NCBI GenBank assembly: GCA_949318235.1
Contig: OX439128.1
Span: 40,984,478-41,048,477 of the forward strand
Length of the DNA stretch: 64,000 nucleotides
Direction: 5' to 3'
Source of the DNA: Ecdyonurus torrentis
Taxonomy: Eukaryota; Arthropoda; Insecta; Ephemeroptera; Heptageniidae
Both the position numbers and the translations under genes were made by a program. Numbering within the stretch: the first letter of the stretch is position 1; each line of letters starts with the position of its first letter. The notes under the pieces were generated by a model. That model was not told the DNA's origin, made no database searches, and saw nothing but the letters and a program-made list of their open reading frames with translations. This document shows positions 1 to 24,250 of the stretch, piece after piece.

Positions 1-128
1 ATGCAACCCCCTACATCATTTTCTATAGTAAAGCCGTAACTATGACGTAAAAGATATGGGACGAGTTGCATATCTCGCAGGATGATCACGAGTTTACGGG
101 GCTACGGAAGATCTTTGGGCCATCATAT
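1..128 (+). other. possible coding fragment at the window edge, unidentified
   Basis: Bases 51-128 are roughly half G+C, in sharp contrast to the sequence that follows. In frame 3 they read 26 codons without a stop, ending with the residues FTGLRKIFGPSY, and are followed at once by a consensus splice donor GTAAGT (129-134). The same frame is also open from base 3 up to a TAA at 48-50. It could be the end of an exon whose acceptor lies just upstream (an AG at 52-53), or a decayed piece of a transposon ORF interrupted by the TAA. I do not recognise the peptide. The polypyrimidine tract before the putative acceptor is poor, so the exon reading is weak. Confidence 0.25.
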
Positions 129-456
129 GTAAGTTTATAAACAGTTCTTCTTATTATCTAACATTAAAGAAGCTATGTTGTAACCCCTGAACTTCATCTT
201 TAATGCTACTTCAGTAATAATATAGACATTGTTTTTTATATATAAAGCTCAATCATATTTAAACAATAAGAAAAGAAAAAGATGCTCAAATATTATTATT
301 TGAAGCAGAAATATAGGTATATAATGAAAAAAAGAGAAGATTAAGAACTTTTCCAGTTTAGACACAAGGGAGTTTGAAAGTTTTTCAATAAGATGAGATT
401 ATTGGTTCTTTTGTTTTCTTGTTGTTCACTTGTCCGTATCATTACGTATGTGTTGT

Positions 457-457
<1 letters not shown>

Positions 458-519
<62 letters not shown>
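458..519. repeat. (CT)n microsatellite
   Basis: Uninterrupted CT dinucleotides of about 60 bp. A less AT-rich stretch with a CCGGCCGG palindrome follows to about 700. Confidence 0.97.
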
Positions 520-522
<3 letters not shown>

Positions 523-1794
523 GTGTGTCTCCATAGCATCATTGTCTCCCTCTATATAACGTCCTGCTACCGGTAATTGCCTCTATCTTCTTTTATCTCC
601 CCGTCACCCCGAAAAAAGAGAGAGAAAGAGAGACCGGCCGGTTGCTTCTACTTGACTGCTCTTTTTCCTACACCTTGTATCTGCATCCTACCGACTCTAA
701 ACTCCTTTAGCTCAAATTCTCATTATGTTTTTATATCAAAGATATTTAACTTGGAGACATTACATAATAATGGGTGATATCCCCTTGACTCATCAAAGCG
801 AGCCATGGCTACATCGTTTCCTCTTAGTCTTATATTTAATTGCGCTTTCGTCATTACTTTCGCTACTTTTAACAACCCTCTACTCTCTCTCTCCTGCGTT
901 TTCTTCTCGTTTTTTTTATTCACAATTTTCTTCTCTAGTTTAATTACATTTTTAAAAACGACATCTCTTATTCGAATAAAAAGCTTATTGCCATAATCTT
1001 TAATTTGAACAAAAAAGAAAATCTTCTTTAATTTTAAGTACAAAATTTTTCACACGAACAGACGTTTCAACACTGCAAATAATATAATATTAGACATTTT
1101 CTATACATATATAAATTATGTTATTTATTTTTGTTTATAATGTCTTCTTTTTTTTCTTTTAATTGTGCATGAAATTAAAAATTAGACAAGATTTAGTAAC
1201 CCTATCCTAACGTCATAAATTTTTTAATTAAACCGACAAATTTAATATACCTAAAATAAGAATCTTAACAGTTACAATCCATATAAACGGCAGATAAAAG
1301 GTGCTTTTTTGTATACATAATATGTCTTTTGATATTAGAATTTTAATTTATAATATACAACAAAAGTAAATTACAAGGATTAGAGTTTTTTATATAATAT
1401 ATTTAATGTGGTAAAGTATTAATACATCGAGAATAAAAGAATTGCATTGATTATGCCACGAGACTTTATATATAGTTTGTAAGAATTATATATATATAAA
1501 AAAAAAGTGAAAGAAAGAATGAAAGAGTTTTCGGTTGAATTAACTTGTTGATGTAATAGTCCGTGGGTGCAATGTCGGCTGTATTCTATAATATATATGA
1601 TACATCATCACATAGATCCAAATAAAAATTGCATAGACTACAAAACCATATCATCAACATATAGGCAGCTGTGTGAATTGCATTCTTTTTTCCCTTTTGT
1701 TACGCATGTTATATAATATAAAAGCTTGAGGACAGAACGCGGGAAAAAGCACACTCGGTCTCACACGTTTGACTGCATGTTGCTAGGATATACC
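520..1794. other. gene-free stretch
   Basis: The first 200 bp are comparatively C+T-rich with short purine runs. The rest is AT-rich with no ORF that looks like protein. Reading frames between 577 and 1043 overlap on both strands and have low-complexity composition, so no gene is called. Confidence 0.6.
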
Positions 1795-1875
<81 letters not shown>

Positions 1876-1890
1876 TCTCTCTCTCATCTC
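1795..1890. repeat. (CT)n microsatellite
   Basis: Near-pure CT array of about 78 bp, then a short interrupted extension to 1890. Confidence 0.97.
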
Positions 1891-2871
1891 TCGCCCTTAT
1901 ATTAAAACCTCCCTATCCTTTATTATAATCAAAAAATATATATGATATCCACCCACCCTATATATGATATATGAATATGTTTATTATTAATATTTGATAT
2001 AAATATGTGTTTGATGATGATAGCCTCTTAATAAAATACCATGATGATAACGACACCTTGTTATATAATATTTGAGTGTGTAATAATAATAATAGAACAC
2101 TAGTTAAATACTGAGAATGTTGATTAAAATCACTTTCATCATAACATATCATAATATACGATGTATAAAGACCTTTTTCATCATCATTATATTATAATAA
2201 ATTATAAAATTAATATTATATATATTACATTTTGTATGTATGTATATGATATAATATTACACAAAATTATTATATTTAATATATATCAAAATGTTTATAA
2301 TATGTTGTATTTTAATTACTATAATATGAAATATTTATTAAAGTTAAAATATTTGTTGATTATACATACATATTAGCTATAAAATATAATGTATACAATA
2401 TTATAAAATATTTTGTTAATAAACAAGGAATCAAAATGGAATGTGTTTGTATGTTATGTATATATATGCATGACTGTAGATATTAATATATAAAATAATA
2501 TGATGTTTTAGAGCAAAATGAAACTTTACCTTGATTTTCTAAGGTTCTAATGTAAAATTATAATATATTTAAAAATTATTTGAAAAAATTATGATTATTA
2601 TGAAAAAAATAATCCACTATACTCGTAAAAAAATACGTCAGTAAAAGTAATAAACTTTTTTCAGTAAATAGTTTTCTTTAAAAAGGCATTATGTTTTTAA
2701 ATTTATACACATTATTTAGTCACTTAATCTAATTTCTAGTATCTTTAGTATCTATATACATAATTTCATTATTAAAAGCAACAAATTATTATTATTTAAC
2801 TGTCCTTAAATTTTAAGCAGGTACCAATTTTTTTTCTTTCTTATTTCTTTGCTTATTCAGAAATATCATTG
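1891..2871. other. gene-free AT-rich stretch
   Basis: AT-rich sequence with many short TATA and ATT runs. ORFs at 1958-2152 and 2161-2376 are dominated by Ile, Tyr, Asn and Leu, as expected from random AT-rich DNA. No feature is supported. Confidence 0.6.
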
Positions 2872-2954
2872 AATATAATAGTAATCATATAAAATGGTTT
2901 TTATTTACAGGCAACAAAAGGTACAAGTGCACTTTAGTGGTCCTCGGACATTAC
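2872..2954 (-). repeat. LINE-type 3'-end hairpin repeat, copy 1 (minus)
   Basis: Read on the minus strand, this contains GAGGACCA, TGTACCTTTTGTTGCCT and AATAAAAACCATT in order, followed by AT-rich sequence. It aligns end to end with the + strand copies at 7258-7350 and 27157-27256. The + strand also shows an apparent acceptor (TTATTTACAG at 2901-2910) and donor (GTAAAG at 2966), but these lie inside the repeat and its edge, so an exon call is rejected. It is probably the truncated 3' end of a non-LTR retrotransposon. The clade is not determined. Confidence 0.6.
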
Positions 2955-6395
<3,441 letters not shown>

Positions 6396-6401
6396 ATGTA
6401 C

Positions 6402-6420
6402 CACGTGTCACGGCCACGTG
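6402..6420. promoter_or_regulatory. paired CACGTG E-boxes
   Basis: Two palindromic CACGTG hexamers (6402-6407 and 6415-6420) start 13 bp apart, in the order CACGTG TCACGGC CACGTG, inside a short G+C-richer patch. CACGTG is the core bound by bHLH and bHLH-Zip factors of the MYC/USF/CLOCK type. Two copies this close are unlikely by chance in such AT-rich DNA. No gene is recognised next to them, so a function is only inferred. Confidence 0.35.
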
Positions 6421-6781
6421 GCGGGAGAATATAACGTCTGCATTTGCTTTGGCATGACAAATCGCTTAACTCTCATGTTTCTGTCATAATGTTTGTTCAA
6501 TGAGACTTCTCTAGTTTTATGACCAAGTTAATTTGTATGTAAACTATGTTGTTGTATATTGTATAATTATGGCTATTATTTACAGAAACTATAATATTAA
6601 TACGTGTTGCATTTTATGTGGACATATAAGGTTTTATACGTTTTTCGTTAACAACAGCTGTTGTTATTATTTTCTATGTTTTGTGTATTTGATTTCCTTT
6701 TTTTTTTTTTTTTTTTTTTTTTCTTTCTCCTTTTGATGCATAAATTTTTATTAATTAGCATGATAAATTTAACAAAATTGA

Positions 6782-6890
6782 TGAAATTTACAAAGTTTCT
6801 GCGATTGTGCTCCGCGCGCAAGGCGCTAGATAGGCAACAATGTGGGTACCAAAGCGCGGCGGGTTGCCTATTTCCACAACATTTTTAAAA
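6782..6890. other. short CpG-rich patch with a 9-bp inverted repeat
   Basis: This isolated patch contains CCGCGCGCAAGGCGC and AAGCGCGGCGGG. ATAGGCAAC (6830-6838) and GTTGCCTAT (6863-6871) can pair as a perfect 9-bp stem with a 24-nt loop. A poly-T run lies 60 bp upstream (6699-6722). Nothing identifies it. It could be the remains of a transposable element or a structured RNA. Confidence 0.4.
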
Positions 6891-7257
6891 TCGGGCAAAA
6901 TTATAAACTATAAGTATATATTGTCACCAATATTAATTAATTTTATTAATTGTACTGAAATAAGAATAAGTAATGATTGTATGCTATATTAAAGACACTC
7001 TATGAATTAAATGTTTTGAATATGTGAATTGTATTAGACTGAATATTTTTTGTTAAAATGCTAATTTCTATTCTATTTTATTGCTATTTTCAACATAAAA
7101 TAGCTAATAGAAGAAATTTAAGTACTGTTCATTCTGATTGTGTTTAAGAAACAACTTATTTAATATGATATGTACAGAGAGTTAGAATTTATTATTATAT
7201 ATAATAAATAAGTATACTATTTATATACTGTTTATATAATCTTCATTTTATAAGAAA

Positions 7258-7350
7258 TCTCTGACAAGATAATTATGTTCAAATATGTCAGAGGACCATG
7301 TAAGTGGACCTTTTGTGGCCTCTCAATAAAAATCATTTATTATTATTATC
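7258..7350 (+). repeat. LINE-type 3'-end hairpin repeat, copy 2 (plus)
   Basis: The order is CTCTGACAAG, then AGAGGACCA (7290-7298), then TGGCCTCT (7316-7323), then AATAAAAATC and an (ATT)n tail. The two middle blocks can form a stem-loop just before the AATAAA-like signal. This arrangement is typical of non-LTR retrotransposon 3' ends, where a terminal hairpin is recognised by the reverse transcriptase. Divergent copies are at 27157 (+) and 2954 (-). Upstream AT-rich DNA shows no recognisable reverse transcriptase, so the copy looks strongly 5'-truncated. Confidence 0.6.
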
Positions 7351-8554
7351 ATTTTAAAAAATCATGATAAAACTGCTAATATAAGCCTTAATCTGATATA
7401 ACATTATAGAATATAAATATACTGCACTTAGTTAAATTTAATAAAATAAATTTTCAAAACCTTCAACGGGATTTTACATTGTAATTACAACGTATACAAA
7501 TTTTTAACTAATTTAAATCAAATAGCTAGCTCTAATGTTATTGGTTAATGTTAGCAATTTTTTTTAATTATCAAAATTTAGTTTATAATATTTAAAACAG
7601 CAGCTGAAAATAAATACTAAAAAACCCATAAAAACTCAAAATGCTCAATATTAATATTATACATTATGTTCTGATCATTTGAATAACAAAACATACTTAT
7701 ATTTTGTCTGTTATTCACAGTAAACAAATGCAACTTATTTCCAACAATTCTATATATTATGCAAAGTACAATAATCTACTCCCCTATTTACACACCCCCT
7801 GGAGTTCATACAACCTCATTATATCAAATGTTTATTATAAATCTTCAGCCATTTTCTAAACTGAAATACTTTACTAAATTATGTAATATATATATTTTTA
7901 TATTGTCATCCCTTATATTAGGGTGTGTCTATGTATGTAGCCTCAGGAGGTAGAAAACTGCTCCTCCCCTTGTCTACATTGCCTTACATTTAATATTATT
8001 GCAAAAGTTAGGGGGTGATAGAAAAATAAAAACCTGCAATGGAAAACGTTTTTACCATGTCTGTTATCTATTTCTTTTCCCCCAACCCACCACCACCCCA
8101 AGGGTTCAATTTCGTGGTTCTATTCACTACCATCCCTCGCTCTTCTCTCTTTCTATCTCTCTCTCTCTCTCTACTTTAACCACTAGAATACACCCCTTTT
8201 TTATTATTATTACCAAATTTTACCCTCCTACTTTTATTCGATATCATTATATTTTTATTATTAAAATATCTCAAGGGACAGGTAAAGAAATTATTATTAA
8301 GATTTTTATCATAGTGGTAAACCACTGTGTAATTATATTGAACACTTGAAAGAAAAAATCACATTATATTATATTCCTTTTATTTTTTTATATGGATGTT
8401 AGTTGCATTAACGGTTTATAACAATTAAAATTGAACAGGGGATAAAATCTATTTTTGCACATCGTAATAATAGAATTTAAAATACATATTTTTTCAATTC
8501 AGATACTTATATTTTACGCTACGATAGGTTCTTAAGGGTATTCCATTTTTAAAA
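7351..8554. other. gene-free stretch
   Basis: AT-rich. The segment 7770-8180 is more C-rich, with CCCCAACCCACC-like runs and a short CT array at 8150-8172, but no coding frame stands out. Confidence 0.6.

Positions 8555-8585
<31 letters not shown>
8555..8585. repeat. short (CT)n array
   Basis: About 30 bp of CT dinucleotides with one TT interruption. Confidence 0.95.
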
Positions 8586-8672
8586 GTGATACTTACTGGG
8601 AAGCAGCTGTCTATCTTCTTCTTCCTTTTCTTTGCATACACATAAAAATTATTTAAGCTTCACAAAATTGAA

Positions 8673-8816
<144 letters not shown>

Positions 8817-9039
8817 CCTTATAAAAAGGAAGATTTAAATCTATGGTTAACCAAAACATGATTGTTAAAATATTAACAAATTTTCCACACATATTCAATG
8901 GTTTTATATAAGTCATGTACATACACAGAGCAACATAAAATTCTGGTAAAGCTTATATACCGGTTATTTTCACGGGTTGCTAACTTGGACGTGTAATTTC
9001 GCATTTACTATCATCAGAGGGTTTTACAAGCTAGTAGAT

Positions 9040-9040
<1 letters not shown>

Positions 9041-9089
<49 letters not shown>

Positions 9090-9095
9090 TTCGTT
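9041..9095. repeat. (CT)n microsatellite
   Basis: CT array with a few TTC interruptions. Less AT-rich unique sequence with repeated GGTTGGT words follows (9100-9360), without a convincing reading frame. Confidence 0.95.
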
Positions 9096-10477
9096 CTCTC
9101 GAACTCGCTCTTGCTTGTATAAGCGTAAGTTTTCAGTTAAGTGGTCCACAAAATTCAGAAATGGTTGGTGGCAGGCTGGTAAGCAGAAGCTTGGGTATAT
9201 ATATATATATAGTATTGCAAGCCATACCAACCAAAGGAAGCAAGCAGACAGGATGATGGGGTTGGTTGGTTCTCTGGGGTTCACTATACACACCACTAGT
9301 ATATATAAAGGTTTAAGCAAAATTGTGGAGAACCTCAGTTGGTTGTTAGTAAGGATAGATGAAACATCTTAATCATAACAAAATATTACAATATACATAT
9401 GGGATTTATTTTGTTGTAACAGTGACTTAATTATGATATGTGTGGACTGGTGTCAGTGAAGTGTAGGGGTATGGAGAGAAGAGAGAGAGAGGGAGGGGAA
9501 CGATCACGTGTTAGTATAGTGTGGTGTAAATTGTGAAGTGCATTCATCATATACTGGATATGCGACCATGCAAGAAACGTGAATTTGAATAATCGTGGAC
9601 TGGGAAGAATGCAGTAAATGATTTTATCAATAAATGCATTGATTTTTTTCTACATAATATTTTAGAAATGTTTAAAATTTGTTACAGTTTAAGTATCTAG
9701 TTCAGTAACCCCATGTAGTGATAATTGATTTTTAAAGATTTCAATTATAATCTATAATTGAATATTTATATATAAGAAAAATATAATTATATTGATTAAC
9801 TTTTTTTTTAATGAATTATGTAGGCTTCGTCAGGTACATAATATTATGTCATGATAGTTTACTGTCTTGCAATCATTGAAATTTCCATGTGTAAAGCACG
9901 TTGCTTTATATGTTCTCTAAAAAATAAAATTTAAACTTAGAAATTTCGTCATTGTTTATTTACCCTGCGTTCATTATTTGTTAGTTATTAATAAAAGCTA
10001 GCTATTTTGCTTTGCATCTATAAAATAATGAATAAATATTGCAATGGGTATTTGGTGACATCAAAAGAGGTAGAATGTGATACTAAAAAAAGTTACGAAA
10101 GAGACATCAGCTGATGCTATGTTATACTTCATATAATTTTGTGTGTTCATTTATACTGTATTTATTTTTTCGTTTAATTTACAAAAATTTCATATATATT
10201 TTCTCATATATATATTTAAAGTCTTTTAATTTTCTATATTAAAATTAAAAAGTTTTATTTTTTTTTCAATCTCACGTGTTATATTATAAAAAAAAACATA
10301 CCACAAAATGATATGTTTTTCATTAAAGAAAAATGTTTTTGCTATTAAATGAGAGTTTATAGGATGTATGTACATATAGAAAAAGAAGAGAACATGATGT
10401 TTGCTTGGTCTCATCATCAGTATTATATATATATATATGTATATTTATTTAAAAGTAAGTTGAATTTGCGGTATAAC

Positions 10478-10480
<3 letters not shown>
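9096..10480. other. gene-free stretch
   Basis: The first 500 bp have moderate G+C and short GA runs (9478-9498), with a CACGTG at about 9505. The remainder is AT-rich. The 131-codon frame starting at 8977 is mostly CT-array translation and is not called. Confidence 0.55.

Positions 10481-10551
<71 letters not shown>
10481..10551. repeat. (GA)n microsatellite
   Basis: Pure GA array of about 70 bp. Unique sequence of higher G+C containing CTGCCTGCCTGCCTGGCTGG follows (about 10610-10640). Confidence 0.98.
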
Positions 10552-10553
<2 letters not shown>

Positions 10554-10958
10554 GAGTTAATTCCAACAGACTTGACTTACTGAAAAGAAATACGGGCAAA
10601 CCCTGCCTCTGCTGACTGCCTGCCTGCCTGGCTGGCTGCTTGCCTTGCTATATAGCTAGCTTATGGTATACGTGGTTGTATAGTCTGGTCATGATGATGA
10701 TGATGAGGATGCTGTGGTCCATATCGCATCACTGGTCATACCAACAACTTTGCATAAACTCAGACTCTCTCTCTCTCTATGTGTGTACAGTCAACAATTT
10801 TTAACAACATACCAATGTGATTACTTTTTTTTATATAAATATACATATATAATCAAGAGAGAGAATAAGATGAAAAATTCTTTTCCTCTCTTTTTTTTTC
10901 TCATTTAGTTTATAAAAATATATTCCCCACAAAAAGAGCATGCACGAATGAGTTTGTT

Positions 10959-10996
<38 letters not shown>

Positions 10997-11446
10997 CTTC
11001 AATAATTATTATTGTTTCTGTGGAAATGAAGTGGTGGGTTGTTTTATTTTATGTATTTTCTTTTCTTTTCATTTTTTTCATTTTTTTTTAGCCATCAGAA
11101 TATATTTTTTAATACAAAAATATTATACAACATACTGATTGCCTTTTTCTCTATGTATATATAAAAAAATTATATATATTTTTTTTTATTTTTTCCATTC
11201 ATAAAACTCAGTCTTACGTTTTTTCATTTTCTCTTACACATTATACTTTTCTCTTCGTTGTGTTTACCAATTGAAACGAACATTATTGTGCTTTCTGTTT
11301 TATATACCAATATCTTAAAAATTCTTTTCATATTTTTATTAAATATTTTTGCCTTCTTTCATTTTATTCTTTTTATCATTTTCATTATAAAAAGCACCCA
11401 CTAATAATACAAGCTTGAAAAGAAAATGTATATAATTTAATATATA

Positions 11447-11495
<49 letters not shown>

Positions 11496-12266
11496 AAGGA
11501 GAGAAAAGGTATTCATAAATCTTAAAATTGCAAACGTAATGTATTAACAAAAGTATATAATAAAAGTAATATATTTGAAAATAAAATAGAGAGAAAACAA
11601 AATGTATTTATAGTGATAAATTGCAGGTATTCAAACATATAACAAAACTAATACCAAAATTGTACTCAAATAAATTACTGTCTATTCAATAATATATATA
11701 TAACATAAAAAAAGGAGAGATTTAGAATGTTTTTCTATCATTGTAATAAATTGTAATAAATGTTACTATAAATAACATCTTTTTTTGAGTGAATTATTAG
11801 TAGATAATATATAAAAATTTACTGGAGTGAATAATATTTATTTGTGTTACATTACTCAGTATAATATTGTACATACTACTACTGTATACCATAATATAAC
11901 ATAATAATAATAAAAGTAAGTCGATTTTTGTGATCATATAATATAAAAGTTTTAACCCTTATATATATATACGTCAGCTGTGATAGACGTTATACTTTTA
12001 TTCTTTTGGTCTAGAAGCCATTCATCTTTACTGAGCTAGGCATATAACATCATAACTCAAAACGTCTTTGCTGATGTTATAGGGTTTCATTTTGAGCTGA
12101 GTAATGTAAGTGTTGTAGCCATCTTTCATCATAGACTTTATTATACAATGCGATGTATAATATATTTTATTATAAGATAATATTCTTTTCGCATCTTTCT
12201 TTTTAGTATTTTTTGTGCGTGGATTTCCACTCGATGAATTTGAATTTAAAGATCCTCTCCTTCAAT
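10552..12266. other. gene-free stretch
   Basis: Unique G+C-richer sequence to about 10760, a CT array at 10962-10993, then AT-rich DNA with an (AT)n tract at 11442-11488. No gene is seen. Confidence 0.6.
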
Positions 12267-15215
<2,949 letters not shown>

Positions 15216-15415
15216 NNNNNNNNNNNNNNNNNNNNNNNNNNNNNNNNNNNNNNNNNNNNNNNNNNNNNNNNNNNNNNNNNNNNNNNNNNNNNNNNNNNNN
15301 NNNNNNNNNNNNNNNNNNNNNNNNNNNNNNNNNNNNNNNNNNNNNNNNNNNNNNNNNNNNNNNNNNNNNNNNNNNNNNNNNNNNNNNNNNNNNNNNNNNN
15401 NNNNNNNNNNNNNNN
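15216..15415. other. assembly gap (200 N)
   Basis: Exactly 200 N characters, the pattern of an arbitrary-length scaffold gap. The frames spanning it are meaningless. Confidence 0.99.
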
Positions 15416-16017
15416 CTTTTACTCAAAATCCAATTGGAATTATAACAAGCTTTTGATAAAACAATCCTATTTGTACAAATATAAAGCTTATCATGAACAC
15501 ATGAGAAGTTCTCTTTTGTATTATATTATATAGAATCCTATCCTATATGCTATACTTGATAGTGCATTAACAAACATGAGAAAGGATTGAATCCATAATA
15601 TTACATTGAAATTTTGTACTTTATCAACGTAATGCTTTTATCATAACAAGGCTTTATATAATTGATCCTTTATATATAGAGGAAACAAGAAATAGAGGGT
15701 GAGTTATATAAGAGGCAAGGTATAAGATTGTGAATATGTAGGAAACAAAAATAAAGTTTGAGAAAAATATGATAATATTAAAGAAAGATAATACATATTA
15801 ATAGAATGGAAGTGGGGGGGGGGGGGGGAAAGAGAGCATCACTTGCATACGCAAAAATTGGTGACTCAAAAATACTTTTTTTTTTTTTTTTTTTGGTTGC
15901 TGCTTTTGCAGTTTCTATATACCCCTCACCCACTATGTATTCTCTGTTATATAAGGAATCAGTGAGCATGAAATGCTCATTCTAGCATTCATTCAGATGA
16001 GTCATATACACAGCATC
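15416..16017. other. gene-free stretch with homopolymers
   Basis: AT-rich, with a poly-G run (15814-15828) followed 50 bp later by a poly-T run (15877-15894). No gene is seen. Confidence 0.6.
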
Positions 16018-17056
<1,039 letters not shown>

Positions 17057-17284
17057 CACGGAAAGAATAATTTATGTATTTTATGCTGCATTTATGTTAT
17101 TTGGAATAATAATAAATAAATTATAGCATAAATGTGGATAAATTAGAACAGCATAAATATAATGTCATACAACATGAAATTCATGCTTTTTAGATATTAT
17201 GAATAGTATAAATTATGGTATATGAGACTAATTGTACTGAAAATGAGCTATAGCATTATTATTATGTATTTATTTTTGTCCGTG
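17057..17284. mobile_element. MITE-like element with TA target duplication
   Basis: The left end reads CACGGAAAGAATAA and the reverse complement of the right end reads CACGGACAAAAATAA. Both are flanked directly by TA (17055-17056 and 17285-17286). TATGCTGCA near one end and ATGCTATAGC near the other extend the imperfect inverted repeat. With 228 bp, no ORF and a TA duplication, it fits a non-autonomous Tc1/mariner-type element. A probable decayed relative lies at about 46075-46281. Confidence 0.55.
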
Positions 17285-17769
17285 TACATACATATTCGTA
17301 GACACTCATTTAGCGAGAGAGAGAGAGAGAGACTCACGTTTTATATCATTATTAAATTTCTTTCAAGTTTAAAATCAGTTTTTTAAATGTATAAAAGGTA
17401 GAACAATGTCTAAATACATTTTAGTATAAAAACAGTTAAATGATTTATAGTCTTTTAAATTTAAAAGGCCATTTTTATATTATAGTAGTGTCCTAGCTAT
17501 CATTTAATCTTTAATTTATTTTCAGTTTCTTCATTTATTTGTTATTATTTATTAACGTCTTTTTATTGGGCAAAATCAGGCTTATTGGGCATTCTTATTT
17601 GTTTGTCAATCATATAATAAAATTATATAATAGGCAATCACATATACATGTATGTATCATATATCATATGTATGTATCATATATGTATCATCAAATTAGA
17701 ATATCATTTCAGAGTCAAAATATTAATTGAATAGTCTTCAATTAGAGAAAAAAAAACTTAAACGTTTCT
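17285..17769. other. gene-free AT-rich stretch
   Basis: Short GA run at 17315-17331 and a few ATGTATCAT repeats before the pentamer array. No gene is seen. Confidence 0.6.
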
Positions 17770-18118
17770 ATATCATATCATATCATATCATATCATATCA
17801 TATCATATCATATCATATCATATCATATCATATCATATCATATCATATCATATCATATCATATCATATCATATCATATCATATCATATCATATCATATCA
17901 TATCATATCATATCATATCATATCATATCATATCATATATCATATCATATCATATCATATCATATCATATCATATCATATCATATCATATCATATCATAT
18001 CATATCATATCATATCATATCATATCATATCATATCATATCATATCATATCATATCATATATCATATCATATCATATCATATCATATCATATCATATCAT
18101 ATCATATCATATCATATA
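17770..18118. repeat. (TATCA)n pentanucleotide array
   Basis: About 70 tandem copies of TATCA span roughly 350 bp. The array is perfect except for two identical 2-bp AT insertions about 122 bp apart (near 17938 and 18060). The long Tyr-His-Ile-Ser ORF is a translation of the array. Confidence 0.98.
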
Positions 18119-23260
<5,142 letters not shown>

Positions 23261-23550
23261 ATTAGTGTTCACATCTGCTGTCACATTGTACCTGAGATGT
23301 GATCAGTGTTGCGTGATAAGGGATGATGATCATCATCGTCGTCTTGTAGACAGAATGGTTCTCTTTTGCTGCTTGCTTATCACATACAGCAAGCAAAAAG
23401 CAAGCTGCTATATAATATATTATAGAGAGCTTCTGATGCTTTACTTTGCCGAGAAGCCAGCTGAAGATAGACACCCGACGTCGACTCAATAATCACTCAC
23501 TGGAAAAATATTGTAACGTAACTTACCCGTAAAGAAGATTTTATTATTAT
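23261..23550. other. G+C-richer island ending in (ATT)n
   Basis: A 230-bp segment of distinctly higher G+C contains TGATGATCATCATCGTCGTC. GCTTGC and GCAAGC around 23371-23396 can pair with a 12-nt loop. It ends in an (ATT)8-like run at 23541-23562. Overlapping 75-78 codon frames run on both strands and neither resembles a known family. It could be a transposon 3' end (the ATT tail is suggestive) or a conserved non-coding element. Confidence 0.35.
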
Positions 23551-23562
23551 TATTATTATTAT

Positions 23563-24215
23563 TTCTTTAAGAATATAATAATTTGAAAATATAATGATCA
23601 AAGAAGAGCACAGAAAGAATTCAATATTCAAATTATATTAAATGTTTATATAAATAATGTATATTATTTGAAGTATATGACATACGTTTTAATATTTAAG
23701 TTTTATATTTTAACAGTGAAATACTTTGTTTAATGTGGCATATAGGTTAAAAAATAGCAAGATTTCTTTTTTCTACTTTTTTAATTTCATGCGTTTTCGT
23801 TATACACTTATTTTCTGTATCCGTCCATACTAAATACTTTTTTTCCTAATATGTTTTTGTATATTTTTTTTATCCAACTTTTAATTATCAGTACATTTAG
23901 GTATTGTTTTTAATAACATTTTTCAAAGTTCCACTGTACAATTTGTTATAAAATAATAATAATAATATAATATAGTATTAACATAAATATATAAAAGTTT
24001 TTCTTTGCAAGTTACAATTTTATGTTATTTTATCCTTATGAATAAATTATGAAAATAATAATAATATTTATAGAAAGTTCTTGACAAAGCTTCTTTTATA
24101 TACTTGATAATATAAAACAAAAACAATAATCTCATAGTTAATTCTTGAATATATTATGAACAGATGTAAATTTTATGCCAAAGTTTGTTTTCTTTCCTTT
24201 TAAGAAGCAGTAGAA

Positions 24216-24250
<35 letters not shown>

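Noticed and set aside
8081..8110. CCCAACCCACCACC-like run as telomeric repeat
   Set aside because: No tandem TTAGG or TTAGGG-type units. It is only a short C-rich stretch.
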